A DNA stretch of 5,653 nt from an uncultured Propionibacteriaceae bacterium (GCA_937859105.1 CALMAD010000036.1:1-5653), one strand, 5' to 3'; counted from the stretch's first letter, positions 1 through 5,580 are shown. Notes: generated by a model from the sequence alone, not told the origin. Numbers and translations: made by a program.

Positions 1-57
1 CTGCGTTCTCCACCCTCTGCTGGGGAGAACGCAGCAGAGAAACGTCCCCCAGCAGAG
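1..57 (-). repeat. Interleaved inverted repeats downstream of clpX (possible terminator)
   Basis: Beginning 31 nt after the clpX stop, two 11-bp perfect inverted repeats interlock. On the transcribed (minus) strand CTCTGCTGGGG (57-47) can pair with CCCCAGCAGAG (25-15), and CTGCGTTCTCC (34-24) can pair with GGAGAACGCAG (11-1). The arms run A-B-C-D with A-C and B-D pairing, so the two helices compete or would need a pseudoknot. A third option pairs CTCTGCTG (39-32) with CAGCAGAG (22-15) around a 9-nt loop. I see no U-tract inside the window, and the window ends at base 1. A role as end of the clp transcript is inferred from position; a bidirectional terminator for a convergent gene is also possible. 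Confidence 0.5.
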
Positions 58-88
58 TCACGTCACACGGGCCGGACGCCGCGCGGCC

Positions 89-1375
89 TCAGGCGGACTT
101 GTTGCGTCGCCGGTTCAGCTGGGAACGGTGGACGAGCACCGGCTCGACCCCGTCACGCACGACCTCGGCGGAGATCTTCACCTGCGCGATGTCTTCCTCG
201 CTCGGCACGTGGTACATCACGTTGAGCAGGATCTCCTCCAGGATCGACCGCAGCCCGCGCGCGCCGATGCCCCGATCGAGCGCCAGTTCGGCGATCGCCT
301 CGATGGCCTCGTCGGAGAACTCCAGGTCGACACTGTCGAGCTCGAACAGCTTGCGGAACTGCTTGATCAGCGCGTTCTTCGGCTCGACGAGAATGCGCAC
401 CAGCGCCTCCCGATCGAGCGGGTTCACCGTCGAGATCATGGGCAGGCGCCCGATGAACTCGGGGATCAGGCCGAACTTGTGCAGGTCTTCCGGACGTACC
501 TCCGCGAACGGGTTCGCGAATTCCTTCTTGCGCAGCGCGAGGTCGTTGTTGAACCCGAGCGGACGCTTGCCGACGCGGGCATTGATGATCTCCTCCAGCC
601 CCGCAAACGCGCCGCCGACGACGAACAGGATGTTCGTCGTGTCGATCTGGATGAACTCCTGGTGCGGGTGCTTGCGCCCGCCCTGCGGCGGCACGGACGC
701 CGTCGTGCCCTCCAGGATCTTCAGCAGCGCCTGCTGGACGCCCTCGCCCGACACGTCGCGCGTGATCGACGGATTCTCGCTCTTGCGCGCGACCTTGTCG
801 ATCTCGTCGATGTAGATGATGCCGGTCTCGGCCTTCTTCACATCGAAATCGGCGGCCTGGATGAGCTTGAGCAGGATGTTCTCCACATCCTCCCCCACGT
901 ACCCCGCCTCGGTCAGCGCGGTCGCGTCGGCCATCGCGAACGGCACGTTCAGCATGCGCGCGAGGGTCTGCGCCAGGTACGTCTTGCCGCAGCCGGTCGG
1001 CCCGATGAGCAGGATGTTCGACTTGCCCAGCTCGACCAGCTCGTCGTCGGGCGACCGCCGCGACGGGGACGCCCCCTGCGCCTGCACGCGCTTGTAGTGG
1101 TTGTAGACGGCGACGGCGAGCGCCTTCTTCGCCGTCTCCTGCCCGATCACGTAGCTGTCGAGGAACTCGCAGATCTCCCGCGGCTTCGGCAGCTCCTCGA
1201 GAAGGCCGACGTCATGGCCCTCGGAGAACTCCTCCTCGATGATCTCGTTGCACAGGTCGATGCACTCGTCACAGATGTACACGCCCGGCCCGGCGATCAA
1301 CTTCTTCACCTGCTTTTGGCTCTTTCCGCAGAAAGAACACTTGAGCAGATCAGAGGTCTCCCCGATTCTCGCCAT
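89..1375 (-). CDS. clpX: ClpX, ATP-dependent unfoldase subunit of the Clp protease
   Basis: ClpX is a hexameric cytoplasmic AAA+ unfoldase that recognises degradation tags such as the ssrA tag, unfolds substrates with ATP and threads them into ClpP. The 428-aa product has the family's usual length and order. A C4 zinc-binding domain is seen at Cys13, Cys16, Cys35 and Cys38. Walker A GPTGCGKT lies at 125-132, the pore loop GYVG at 158-161, Walker B IIYIDE at 186-191, the RKH pore loop at 234-236, the arginine-finger segment PEFIGRLP ending near 312, and the sensor-2 motif GARGLR at 371-376. The ClpP-docking loop reads LGF (273-275) where E. coli has IGF; I recall LGF from mycobacterial ClpX. 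The ATG at 1375 has AAGGA (1383-1387) 7 nt upstream. It follows clpP2 by 34 nt with no evident promoter or terminator between, so cotranscription is expected. Confidence 0.98.
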   Translation of the reverse strand: MARIGETSDLLKCSFCGKSQKQVKKLIAGPGVYICDECIDLCNEIIEEEFSEGHDVGLLEELPKPREICEFLDSYVIGQETAKKALAVAVYNHYKRVQAQGASPSRRSPDDELVELGKSNILLIGPTGCGKTYLAQTLARMLNVPFAMADATALTEAGYVGEDVENILLKLIQAADFDVKKAETGIIYIDEIDKVARKSENPSITRDVSGEGVQQALLKILEGTTASVPPQGGRKHPHQEFIQIDTTNILFVVGGAFAGLEEIINARVGKRPLGFNNDLALRKKEFANPFAEVRPEDLHKFGLIPEFIGRLPMISTVNPLDREALVRILVEPKNALIKQFRKLFELDSVDLEFSDEAIEAIAELALDRGIGARGLRSILEEILLNVMYHVPSEEDIAQVKISAEVVRDGVEPVLVHRSQLNRRRNKSA

Positions 1376-1409
1376 GTCGTCGTCCTTGTCTCGATGGTCC
1401 GGATCGAAC

Positions 1410-2069
1410 TTAGTTCTGAACGTCCTTCAGCGACATCAGGATGTCGTCGATGATGCCGTACTCGCGCGCCTCTTCGGCCGTGAGGTACTTGTCACGCTCG
1501 ATATCCTTGCTGACCTTCTCGGGCGTCTGCCCCGTGTCTTTCGCCAGCATGTTCTCCATCAGGGTACGGATGCGCAGGATCTCGCGCGCCTGGATCTCCA
1601 GGTCGGAGCTCTGCCCGTACCCACCCTCGGTCGCAGGCTGATGGATCAGGATGCGGCTGTTCGGCAGCGCGAGCCGCTTGCCCTTGGCGCCGGCCGCGAG
1701 CAGCACGGCGGCCGCCGAGGCGGCCTGGCCCAGGCACACGGTCTGCACGTCGGGCTTGATGTACTGCATCGTGTCGTAGATCGCGGTCAGCGCCGTGAAC
1801 GACCCGCCGGGGCTGTTGATGTACATGCTGATGGGCCGCTCGGGATCCATCGACTGCAGGCACAGCAACTGGGCCATCACCGCGTTCGCGATGTCGTCGC
1901 TGATCGGGGTGCCGAGGAAGATGATGCGATCCTCGAACAGCTTGGTGTAGGGATCGACGCGCCGGACGCCGTAGCTCGTGCGCTCCTCCCACTGCGGAAT
2001 GTAGTACTCCATGCCGGGGCCCTGCGGAGCGAGCCCGCCCGGGGCCGGGGTGTTCGTCATCGTGGTCAT
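1410..2069 (-). CDS. clpP2: ClpP2, ATP-dependent Clp protease proteolytic subunit
   Basis: This is the second ClpP serine-peptidase subunit, a 219-aa S14 family protein. In Actinobacteria ClpP1 and ClpP2 each form a seven-subunit ring and together make the active tetradecamer, with ClpX or ClpC docking on ClpP2 in mycobacteria. The catalytic triad is Ser118 (in GQAASAA), His143 (in LIHQP) and Asp193 (in ERDKYL). The helix motif YINSPGG is at 83-89. The first 40 or so residues (GP-rich, then [14 protein letters not shown]) resemble ClpP2 propeptides. The frame stays open to 2447, inside clpP1. I chose ATG 2069 because GAGGA (2075-2079) sits 5 nt upstream and overlaps the clpP1 TGA; the second ATG at 2060 would have a 14-nt spacing. 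Only 8 nt separate it from clpP1, so translational coupling is likely. Confidence 0.97.
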   Translation of the reverse strand: MTTMTNTPAPGGLAPQGPGMEYYIPQWEERTSYGVRRVDPYTKLFEDRIIFLGTPISDDIANAVMAQLLCLQSMDPERPISMYINSPGGSFTALTAIYDTMQYIKPDVQTVCLGQAASAAAVLLAAGAKGKRLALPNSRILIHQPATEGGYGQSSDLEIQAREILRIRTLMENMLAKDTGQTPEKVSKDIERDKYLTAEEAREYGIIDDILMSLKDVQN

Positions 2070-2074
2070 GCGCG

Positions 2075-2079
2075 TCCTC
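2075..2079 (-). promoter_or_regulatory. Ribosome binding site of clpP2, deciding its start
   Basis: GAGGA on the minus strand overlaps the TGA stop of clpP1 (2078-2080) and lies 5 nt before ATG 2069. It favours that start over the longer open frame and over the ATG three codons downstream. Confidence 0.8.
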
Positions 2080-2707
2080 ACTGGTTCGGGGCGTCGTTGG
2101 CGAGGATCTCGGCGGCGCGGGTGTACACGTGGTCGATGAACCCGTACTCCAGCGCCTCCTGAGCGGTGAACCAACGGTCGCGGTCGGAGTCGGACTCGAT
2201 CTGGTCGATGCTCTTGCCCGTGTGCTCGGCGATGAGCTCGGCCATCTCCTTCTTCGTCTGGATGATCTGCTCGGCGAGGATCTTGATGTCGGACGCCGTG
2301 CCGCCCAGACCACCGGACGGCTGGTGCATCATGATCTTCGCGTGCGGCAACGCGTAGCGCTTGCCCTTCGTGCCCGCGCTCAGCAGGAACTGACCCATGG
2401 ACGCCGCGAGCCCCATCGCCACGGTCGCCACGTCGTTGCTGATCCACTGCATGGTGTCGAAGATCGCCATGCCGGCGGTCACCGACCCACCGGGGGAGTT
2501 GATGTAGAGGTAGATATCCTTCTCCGGATCCTCCGCATTCAGCAGGAGCATCTGGGCGCAGATCGCGTTGGCGTTCTCATCTTTCACCTCGGAGCCGAGG
2601 AAGATGATGCGGTTCGCCAGCAGGGACTGGTACACCGAGTCGCTCATGCCCACGGAGCCGGGGGCCGCTCCGGCTGTGCTGGGATCAAGAGGCTTGTTTT
2701 CGTTCAC
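2078..2707 (-). CDS. clpP1: ClpP1, ATP-dependent Clp protease proteolytic subunit
   Basis: This is the first ClpP subunit of the operon, 209 aa, a cytoplasmic S14 serine peptidase that assembles with ClpP2. The triad residues are Ser103 (GLAASMGQF), His128 (MMHQP) and Asp177 (SDRDRWF). Their spacing (25 and 49 residues) equals that of E. coli ClpP. YINSPGGS lies at 68-75. The sequence closely follows mycobacterial ClpP1 as I remember it ([37 protein letters not shown]). The start is GTG at 2707, with an in-frame TAG four codons upstream, so it cannot begin earlier. AGGTAGG (2716-2722) lies 8 nt upstream as a weak Shine-Dalgarno. The only other reasonable start is ATG 2647 (MSDSVYQ), which would remove a 20-residue, probably cleaved, propeptide and has no good ribosome site. 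It is the first gene of the clp operon, set off from tig by a terminator. Confidence 0.97.
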   Translation of the reverse strand: MNENKPLDPSTAGAAPGSVGMSDSVYQSLLANRIIFLGSEVKDENANAICAQMLLLNAEDPEKDIYLYINSPGGSVTAGMAIFDTMQWISNDVATVAMGLAASMGQFLLSAGTKGKRYALPHAKIMMHQPSGGLGGTASDIKILAEQIIQTKKEMAELIAEHTGKSIDQIESDSDRDRWFTAQEALEYGFIDHVYTRAAEILANDAPNQ

Positions 2708-2713
2708 AGCCTG

Positions 2714-2719
2714 AACCTA
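2714..2719 (-). promoter_or_regulatory. Candidate -10 element of the clpP1P2X promoter
   Basis: TAGGTT (2719-2714) fits the TANNNT form of actinobacterial -10 boxes. It would place the transcript start at or within a few bases of the GTG at 2707, giving a leaderless clpP1 mRNA. No -35 hexamer is visible 16-18 bp upstream, which would fit an activator-dependent promoter. The element overlaps the weak Shine-Dalgarno at 2716-2722, so only one of the two readings can hold. Confidence 0.35.
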
Positions 2720-2756
2720 CCTGGAGCGACCGACAAAACCGAGAGAACGCCCTCCT

Positions 2757-2774
2757 TGTTCGCTGATGGCAAAA
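2757..2774 (+). promoter_or_regulatory. Candidate ClgR activator box upstream of clpP1
   Basis: The plus strand reads TGTTCGCTGATGGCAAAA. I compared it with the ClgR consensus recalled from Corynebacterium, WNNWCGCYNANRGCGWWS; 16 of 18 positions agree, the misses being A for the second-half G and A for the final S. It also fits the Streptomyces-type core GTTCGC. ClgR is the known activator of clpP1P2 in Actinobacteria. The box is centred about 58 bp upstream of the GTG and overlaps the U-tract of the tig terminator. No clgR gene is in the window. Confidence 0.55.
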
Positions 2775-2803
2775 GCCCCCGCGACCGGAGGGTCGCGAGG
2801 GCT
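2771..2803 (-). terminator. Intrinsic terminator of tig
   Basis: Twelve bases after the tig TAG the transcript can form a 13-bp stem, AGCCCTCGCGACC (2803-2791) with GGTCGCGGGGGCT (2786-2774), containing one G-U pair. The loop is CTCC, and the run ends in TTTT. It separates tig from the clp operon, which then needs its own promoter in 2708-2770. Confidence 0.92.
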
Positions 2804-2815
2804 CGGGCGTCCGGA

Positions 2816-4321
2816 CTACTTCTTCGTCGCCTCGTCGTCGCTCTCGGACGCCTCCGGCCCGTCGGCCTCGGCCTCCTTGGACGCCTCCGGCTCCTCCGCA
2901 CTGTCGGCCGATTCCGCCGACTCGGGCGAGCTGGGCGACGACGGGGACTCGGGCGACTCCTCGTCGCCCTCCGCCTCGGGGTCGGCCAGCGTGCCGTCGG
3001 CGTTCACGCCGCTGACGTCGACGGTCTCGCCGTCGGTGTCGGTGATGGTCGCGGCCGTCGCGATGGTCTGCAGGGCCTTGTTGCGGCGGATCTCCTGCAT
3101 CCACTCCGGAGCGTGGTTGTGCTCCATCATGTGCTGCGCCTCGGCCTCGGGCGTCGAGCCGTTCTGCGCGGCCCGGCGGAACAGCATCTCGGTGAGCTCC
3201 TGCTGGTCGACGCCGATCTCCTGCTCGTCGGCCAGCTTGTCGAGGATGATCTGCGCCTTCAGCGCCTCCCGCGTCCGCTTCGCGATCTCCGCCCAGAACT
3301 CCTCGGGCGTATCCGCCTCCTCGTCGGTCTCGGCGAGGTAGCGCTCGAGCGTGTAGCCGGCCTGGCCGAGCTGCTCGTTGATCTGCTGCGTGCGGCCCTC
3401 GATCTCGGTCTCGACCAGCTTCTCGGGCAGCTCGAAGTCGACCTGCTCCAGCACCGCCTCGAGCACCTTGTCGCGGGCCTGGTTGACCTGCTCGGCGCGC
3501 GCCATCTGCGCCACGCGGGTGGCGAGGTCTTCGCGCATCTCGTCGACCGTGTCGAACTCGGAGATCATCTGGGCGAACTCGTCGTCGACCTCGGGCAGCG
3601 TCTCCGACTGCACCTTGGTGACCTCGACGTGGATGTCGGCCTCGCTGCCCGCCTCGGGGCCGCCCACGAGCGTGGACGTGAAGTCGGCCGACTCGCCCGC
3701 GGACTTGCCGGTGACCGCTTCGTCCAGCCCGTCGAGCATGCCGCCCGAGCCGATCGTGTAGGTCACGCCGGACGCCTCCGCGTCGGCCAGCTGCTCGCCG
3801 TCGCGGGACGCGGTGATGTCGAGCGTCACGACGTCGCCCTCGGCGGCCGGACGCTCCTCGTCCACCCGCGTCGCGAAGCGCTGCCGCATGACCTCGAGGC
3901 GCTCGTCGACGCCCGCATCGGTGGCCTCGACCGGGTCGACGGTCACGGAGACCGCCGAGAAGTCGGGGAGCTCGAAGTCGGGACGCACGTCGACCTCGGC
4001 GGTGAACTCCACCAGATCGCCGTCCTCCAGCTTGGTCACGTCGATGTCGGGCTGGCCCAGCGGGACGATCTCGGTCTCGCGCACGGCCTGCTCGTACGCG
4101 CTCGGCAGGGCGGCGTTGATCGCCTCCTGCAGCACAGCCCCCCGCCCGAAGCGCTGGTCGATGATGGCGGCCGGAACCTTGCCCCGGCGGAAGCCGGGAA
4201 TGTTCACCTGGGCGGCGATCTCGGCGTAGGCCTTCTTCAGGTGGGGCTGCAGCTCGCTGAAGGGAACCTCAATGGTGAGTTTCGCCCGGGACGGGCTGAG
4301 CTGCTCGACGGTGCTGGGCAC
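2816..4321 (-). CDS. tig: Trigger factor, ribosome-associated chaperone / peptidyl-prolyl isomerase
   Basis: Trigger factor binds ribosomal protein L23 at the exit tunnel and shields nascent chains. The 501-aa product starts PSTVEQLSPSRAKLTIEVPF, and the ribosome-docking signature is GFRRGK at 43-48 (GFRKGK in many homologues). An FKBP-type domain covers about 155-240, including the run GDVVTLDIT. The helical C-terminal chaperone domain covers about 240-425. A tail of about 65 residues (435-501) is almost all E, D, S, P and A and makes it longer than the 432-aa E. coli protein; acidic tails are common in actinobacterial homologues. The frame is open to 4447, but that extension translates the tRNA-Gly gene. 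I chose GTG 4321 because AGGAG (4329-4333) is 7 nt upstream and the usual N-terminus begins there. ATG 4360 directly abuts the tRNA CCA and has no ribosome site. No promoter fits in the 39-nt gap, so cotranscription with the tRNA is likely. Confidence 0.97.
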   Translation of the reverse strand: MPSTVEQLSPSRAKLTIEVPFSELQPHLKKAYAEIAAQVNIPGFRRGKVPAAIIDQRFGRGAVLQEAINAALPSAYEQAVRETEIVPLGQPDIDVTKLEDGDLVEFTAEVDVRPDFELPDFSAVSVTVDPVEATDAGVDERLEVMRQRFATRVDEERPAAEGDVVTLDITASRDGEQLADAEASGVTYTIGSGGMLDGLDEAVTGKSAGESADFTSTLVGGPEAGSEADIHVEVTKVQSETLPEVDDEFAQMISEFDTVDEMREDLATRVAQMARAEQVNQARDKVLEAVLEQVDFELPEKLVETEIEGRTQQINEQLGQAGYTLERYLAETDEEADTPEEFWAEIAKRTREALKAQIILDKLADEQEIGVDQQELTEMLFRRAAQNGSTPEAEAQHMMEHNHAPEWMQEIRRNKALQTIATAATITDTDGETVDVSGVNADGTLADPEAEGDEESPESPSSPSSPESAESADSAEEPEASKEAEADGPEASESDDEATKK

Positions 4322-4328
4322 GAACGGA

Positions 4329-4333
4329 CTCCT
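4329..4333 (-). promoter_or_regulatory. Ribosome binding site of tig, deciding its GTG start
   Basis: AGGAG on the minus strand lies 7 nt before GTG 4321. A start at ATG 4360 would put this motif inside the coding sequence and leave no leader after the tRNA, so the GTG is preferred. Confidence 0.85.
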
Positions 4334-4360
4334 GTTGGTTGCTTGCTTGGTCGACGTCAT

Positions 4361-4434
4361 TGGAGCGGATGACGGGAATCGAACCCGCGTAGCCAGTTTG
4401 GAAGACTGGGGCTCTACCATTGAGCTACATCCGC
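4361..4434 (-). tRNA. tRNA-Gly (anticodon TCC), CCA encoded
   Basis: The minus strand gives a full cloverleaf. The acceptor stem is GCGGATG (4434-4428) with CATCCGC (4371-4365). The D arm is GCTC/GAGC with loop AATGGTA. The anticodon arm is CCAGT/ACTGG with loop CTTCCAA, giving anticodon TCC, which reads GGA and, by wobble, GGG. The variable loop is CTAC. The T arm is GCGGG/CCCGT with loop TTCGATT and one G-U pair. The discriminator is T (4364), as usual for bacterial tRNA-Gly, and CCA is encoded at 4363-4361. It lies 39 nt before tig and 65 nt after the regulator stop, all on the same strand. Release of its 3' end would create the 5' end of a processed tig mRNA. Confidence 0.98.
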
Positions 4435-4450
4435 GATCAGGCGCCAATTC

Positions 4451-4456
4451 AGCCTA
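4451..4456 (-). promoter_or_regulatory. Possible -10 box for tRNA-Gly / tig
   Basis: TAGGCT (4456-4451) fits TANNNT and would start transcription about 9-12 nt before the mature tRNA 5' end at 4434. No convincing -35 is visible 16-18 bp upstream. It is the best candidate in the 65-bp gap between the regulator stop and the tRNA, and the only evident start point for tig. Confidence 0.35.
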
Positions 4457-4485
4457 GCCGAAACAAGAGCAAGGCACACGTCGAG

Positions 4486-4499
4486 CCGGCGATGGCCGG
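4486..4499 (-). terminator. Small hairpin just after the regulator stop
   Basis: CCGGC (4499-4495), loop CATC, GCCGG (4490-4486) directly follows the TAA of the XRE gene. The stem is only 5 bp and no U-tract follows, so it is at most a weak terminator. Read-through from the regulator into tRNA-Gly and tig cannot be excluded. Confidence 0.25.
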
Positions 4500-5123
4500 T
4501 TAGACGCTGGCGACCCTCACCGGCAAGAGCGCTTGCTGGGCACGCCTCGCCTCGTCCATGAACATCGCCACCAGGCTCTCCAACACCGGCCGGTCGCTCT
4601 CGTCGAGCGGCGTGATCACCGCGTAGAAGCCCTGGCCCAGCATGCGGTTCGTGAACCGCACCATGGGATCCATCCGCCCGTCCTCCAGGACGAGTTCGGC
4701 GTCCACCGTGCCGATGAGCGGCAATTGGTTGGACAGATGGACGCCCACCTCGTGGGCCATGTGCCGCAGGACGGACTCCCGCACCTCCGGAGACAACTCG
4801 CGCAGGCGTTCCACCAGCGCCGAGACGTCGCCGACGGTCGGAATCACGTCCGCCGCCCGCCCTCGGCTCGCTTCTTCCGGCGTGCTCGCCGACGTCACCG
4901 AGACGCCCGGCGCCGACAGTGACCCCGGCTCCAGGCCCAGCGCGCTCTCGATCTTCGCGCGCGTCGGAATGTGCGGCCAGCGGGTGCCGTCGAGGAACTT
5001 CCCCAACGTGCCGGGATCGATCTCCGCCTTGGCGGCCAAGGCGGCGAAGGTCAGCCCCTGTCGCGCCATCTCTGTCTGCACCAATGTTCTCGCTCGTTGC
5101 CTGGCTACCTCGTTGGTCGGCAC
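4500..5123 (-). CDS. XRE-like helix-turn-helix protein of unknown function
   Basis: The N-terminal 70 residues look like a lambda-repressor/XRE DNA-binding domain. Helix 2 would be TFAALAAKAEI (25-35), the recognition helix DPGTLGKFLDG (36-46), and a closing helix with LGLEPGSL at 62-69. A Ser/Thr/Pro-rich linker follows (about 70-95). The remaining part (about 96-207) I do not recognise: helix-forming SALVERLRELSPEVRESVLR, then a strand-rich stretch with GTVDAELVLEDG and a C-terminal helix. No S24 peptidase motif, membrane segment or metal site is visible. The start is GTG 5123 with GGAGG (5131-5135) 7 nt upstream; a TGA closes the frame 13 codons upstream and no other start lies between. 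It is probably a transcriptional regulator. Nothing shows that it controls tig or clp, and it is not an obvious ClgR. A phage- or element-derived origin is possible but unsupported. Confidence 0.8.
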   Translation of the reverse strand: MPTNEVARQRARTLVQTEMARQGLTFAALAAKAEIDPGTLGKFLDGTRWPHIPTRAKIESALGLEPGSLSAPGVSVTSASTPEEASRGRAADVIPTVGDVSALVERLRELSPEVRESVLRHMAHEVGVHLSNQLPLIGTVDAELVLEDGRMDPMVRFTNRMLGQGFYAVITPLDESDRPVLESLVAMFMDEARRAQQALLPVRVASV

Positions 5124-5136
5124 GTGCGCTCCTCCC

Positions 5137-5166
5137 CTATCAGGTCCCTCGCAGCCCGGTGGTCAA
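5137..5166 (-). promoter_or_regulatory. Weak proximal promoter candidate for the XRE gene
   Basis: TTGACC (5166-5161), 18-bp spacer, TGATAG (5142-5137). The -35 is good but the -10 is poor. Transcription would start roughly at the Shine-Dalgarno, leaving about 8-14 nt of leader, so I rate it below the distal promoter at 5443-5472. Confidence 0.3.
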
Positions 5167-5184
5167 GCGGGCTGAATAGCTGGC

Positions 5185-5291
5185 AGAATCGTACCCGGAG
5201 AAGCGATTCTCGCCGCGGGTTTGACGCAGTCAGCTGGGCGATTCGGCGTCCGGCCAGGCGACCCGAATCCGGGCGCTCGACGGCCGAATCG
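5185..5291. repeat. Cluster of CGATTC/GAATCG words forming inverted repeats
   Basis: AGAATCG (5185-5191) and CGATTCT (5204-5210) form a 7-bp inverted repeat with a 12-bp spacer. CGATTCGGC (5239-5247) and GCCGAATCG (5283-5291) form a 9-bp perfect inverted repeat. A further CCGAATC (5263-5269) can pair with 5240-5246. Four copies of one hexamer within 107 bp just upstream of a DNA-binding protein gene suggest an operator array, possibly autoregulatory; that role is inference. Confidence 0.45.
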
Positions 5292-5324
5292 TGCGTCGTT
5301 TCGAGGCATCTCGAGGGAATTGAG

Positions 5325-5364
5325 AAGGGGGGCGGCGGAAGGGACCAGTTCCCGCGCCCCCCTT
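5325..5364 (-). terminator. Strong GC-rich stem-loop, terminator-like
   Basis: The sequences AAGGGGGGCG (5325-5334) and CGCCCCCCTT (5355-5364) are perfectly complementary over 10 bp. An alternative register with two single-base bulges continues the stem through GCGG/CCGC and AA/TT to an 8-nt loop (5341-5348). On the minus strand the 3' arm ends CCCCCCTT and is followed by CTCAATT, so the U-tract is poor; on the plus strand TTACG follows. Strand and function are uncertain. Confidence 0.5.
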
Positions 5365-5372
5365 ACGCACAA

Positions 5373-5395
5373 CGGCAGACGGGGGATGACTGCCG
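5373..5395 (-). other. Hairpin with C-rich loop
   Basis: On the minus strand CGGCAG (5395-5390) pairs with CTGCCG (5378-5373). The 11-nt loop TCATCCCCCGT may shrink to ATCCCCC if a C-G pair forms beyond a U-U mismatch. A loop of consecutive Cs could contact G-rich ribosome sites such as the one before the XRE start (AGGGGAGG); this contact is speculation. Confidence 0.4.
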
Positions 5396-5442
5396 GGCGA
5401 TGGTCACCGGGATCTTCAGATCGATCACCTGATGACTGCTCC

Positions 5443-5472
5443 AGAATATGTGCGAGTGTCGCGATCAGTCAA
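5443..5472 (-). promoter_or_regulatory. Sigma70-type promoter on the minus strand
   Basis: TTGACT (5472-5467, five of six consensus bases), spacer 18 bp, TATTCT (5448-5443, four of six). This is the best promoter in the window. Transcription would begin near 5436, about 310 nt upstream of the XRE start codon. The near-palindrome ATCACCTGAT (5424-5433) lies at the expected start point and could be an operator. Confidence 0.6.
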
Positions 5473-5566
5473 CGAAACTTCTTGCTTGTTCCAGGGCCTT
5501 CGCTTCACTTACGTCGCCCGGTTAACGCCGTAGCCGGAGGCGAGTTCCCGCGGGCATATCGTCCCC

Positions 5567-5580
5567 GGGTAGATCTACCC
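5567..5580. repeat. Perfect 14-bp palindrome
   Basis: GGGTAGATCTACCC is identical on both strands. It covers the stop codon (5575-5577) of the possible partial gene at the right edge. It might be an operator or a short hairpin; its function is unknown. Confidence 0.5.

Larger units (their letters stand above)
5318..5436 (-). ncRNA. Candidate small RNA of about 115-120 nt with C-rich hairpin loop
   Basis: Downstream of the TTGACT-N18-TATTCT promoter the predicted transcript (start near 5436) carries a GATC-TGAA-GATC hairpin (5422-5411). Next comes a 6-bp CGGCAG/CTGCCG hairpin (5395-5373) whose loop holds five consecutive Cs. It then reaches the terminator-like stem-loop at 5364-5325. Promoter, structured body and strong stem in this order are what a free-standing sRNA gene shows. 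The C-rich loop recalls the actinobacterial 6C RNA, but I do not see two C6 loops, so I do not assign that family. It could equally be an attenuated 5' leader of the XRE gene. Confidence 0.35.
5124..5574. other. Gene-poor region of about 450 bp with promoter, hairpins and repeated words
   Basis: No open frame here has a ribosome site together with high-GC third positions. The longest minus-strand frame (5163-5372, TTG start) reads straight through a GC stem-loop and looks non-coding. The stretch holds a TTGACT-N18-TATTCT promoter (5443-5472), a C-rich-loop hairpin (5373-5395), a terminator-like stem-loop (5325-5364), four CGATTC/GAATCG words (5186-5291) and a weak promoter next to the XRE gene (5137-5166). 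It is either a long leader of the regulator, a small RNA gene plus a short promoter region, or both. Confidence 0.6.

Noticed and set aside
1363..1373. The 11-mer CGATTCTCGCC at the clpX start recurs at 5204-5214
   Set aside because: Exact 11-mer matches are expected by chance at this length and GC content; the first copy is explained by the clpX start codons.
128..1453. Long plus-strand open frame antisense to clpX
   Set aside because: It is a codon-bias shadow of clpX: low-complexity composition, no family resemblance.
2070..2447. N-terminal extension of clpP2 into clpP1
   Set aside because: It overlaps the active-site coding half of clpP1 in another frame; a good ribosome site supports ATG 2069.
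2129..4372. A 747-codon plus-strand open frame antisense to clpP1 and tig
   Set aside because: It is rich in R, L, G and H, as expected of the antisense of GC-rich genes, has no ribosome site or domain, and runs across two well-supported genes, a terminator and the tRNA.
4361..4434. tRNA-Gly as the attachment site of an integrated element
   Set aside because: The tRNA 3' end is followed directly by tig, and I find no second copy of its 3' segment, integrase or excisionase in the window.
4322..4447. N-terminal extension of tig from an ATG upstream of the tRNA
   Set aside because: The extension would be a translation of tRNA-Gly, a frequent annotation artefact; the ribosome site and family N-terminus support GTG 4321.
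5163..5372. 69-codon minus-strand frame starting at TTG
   Set aside because: No ribosome site, weak third-position GC, and it translates the GC stem-loop at 5325-5364.
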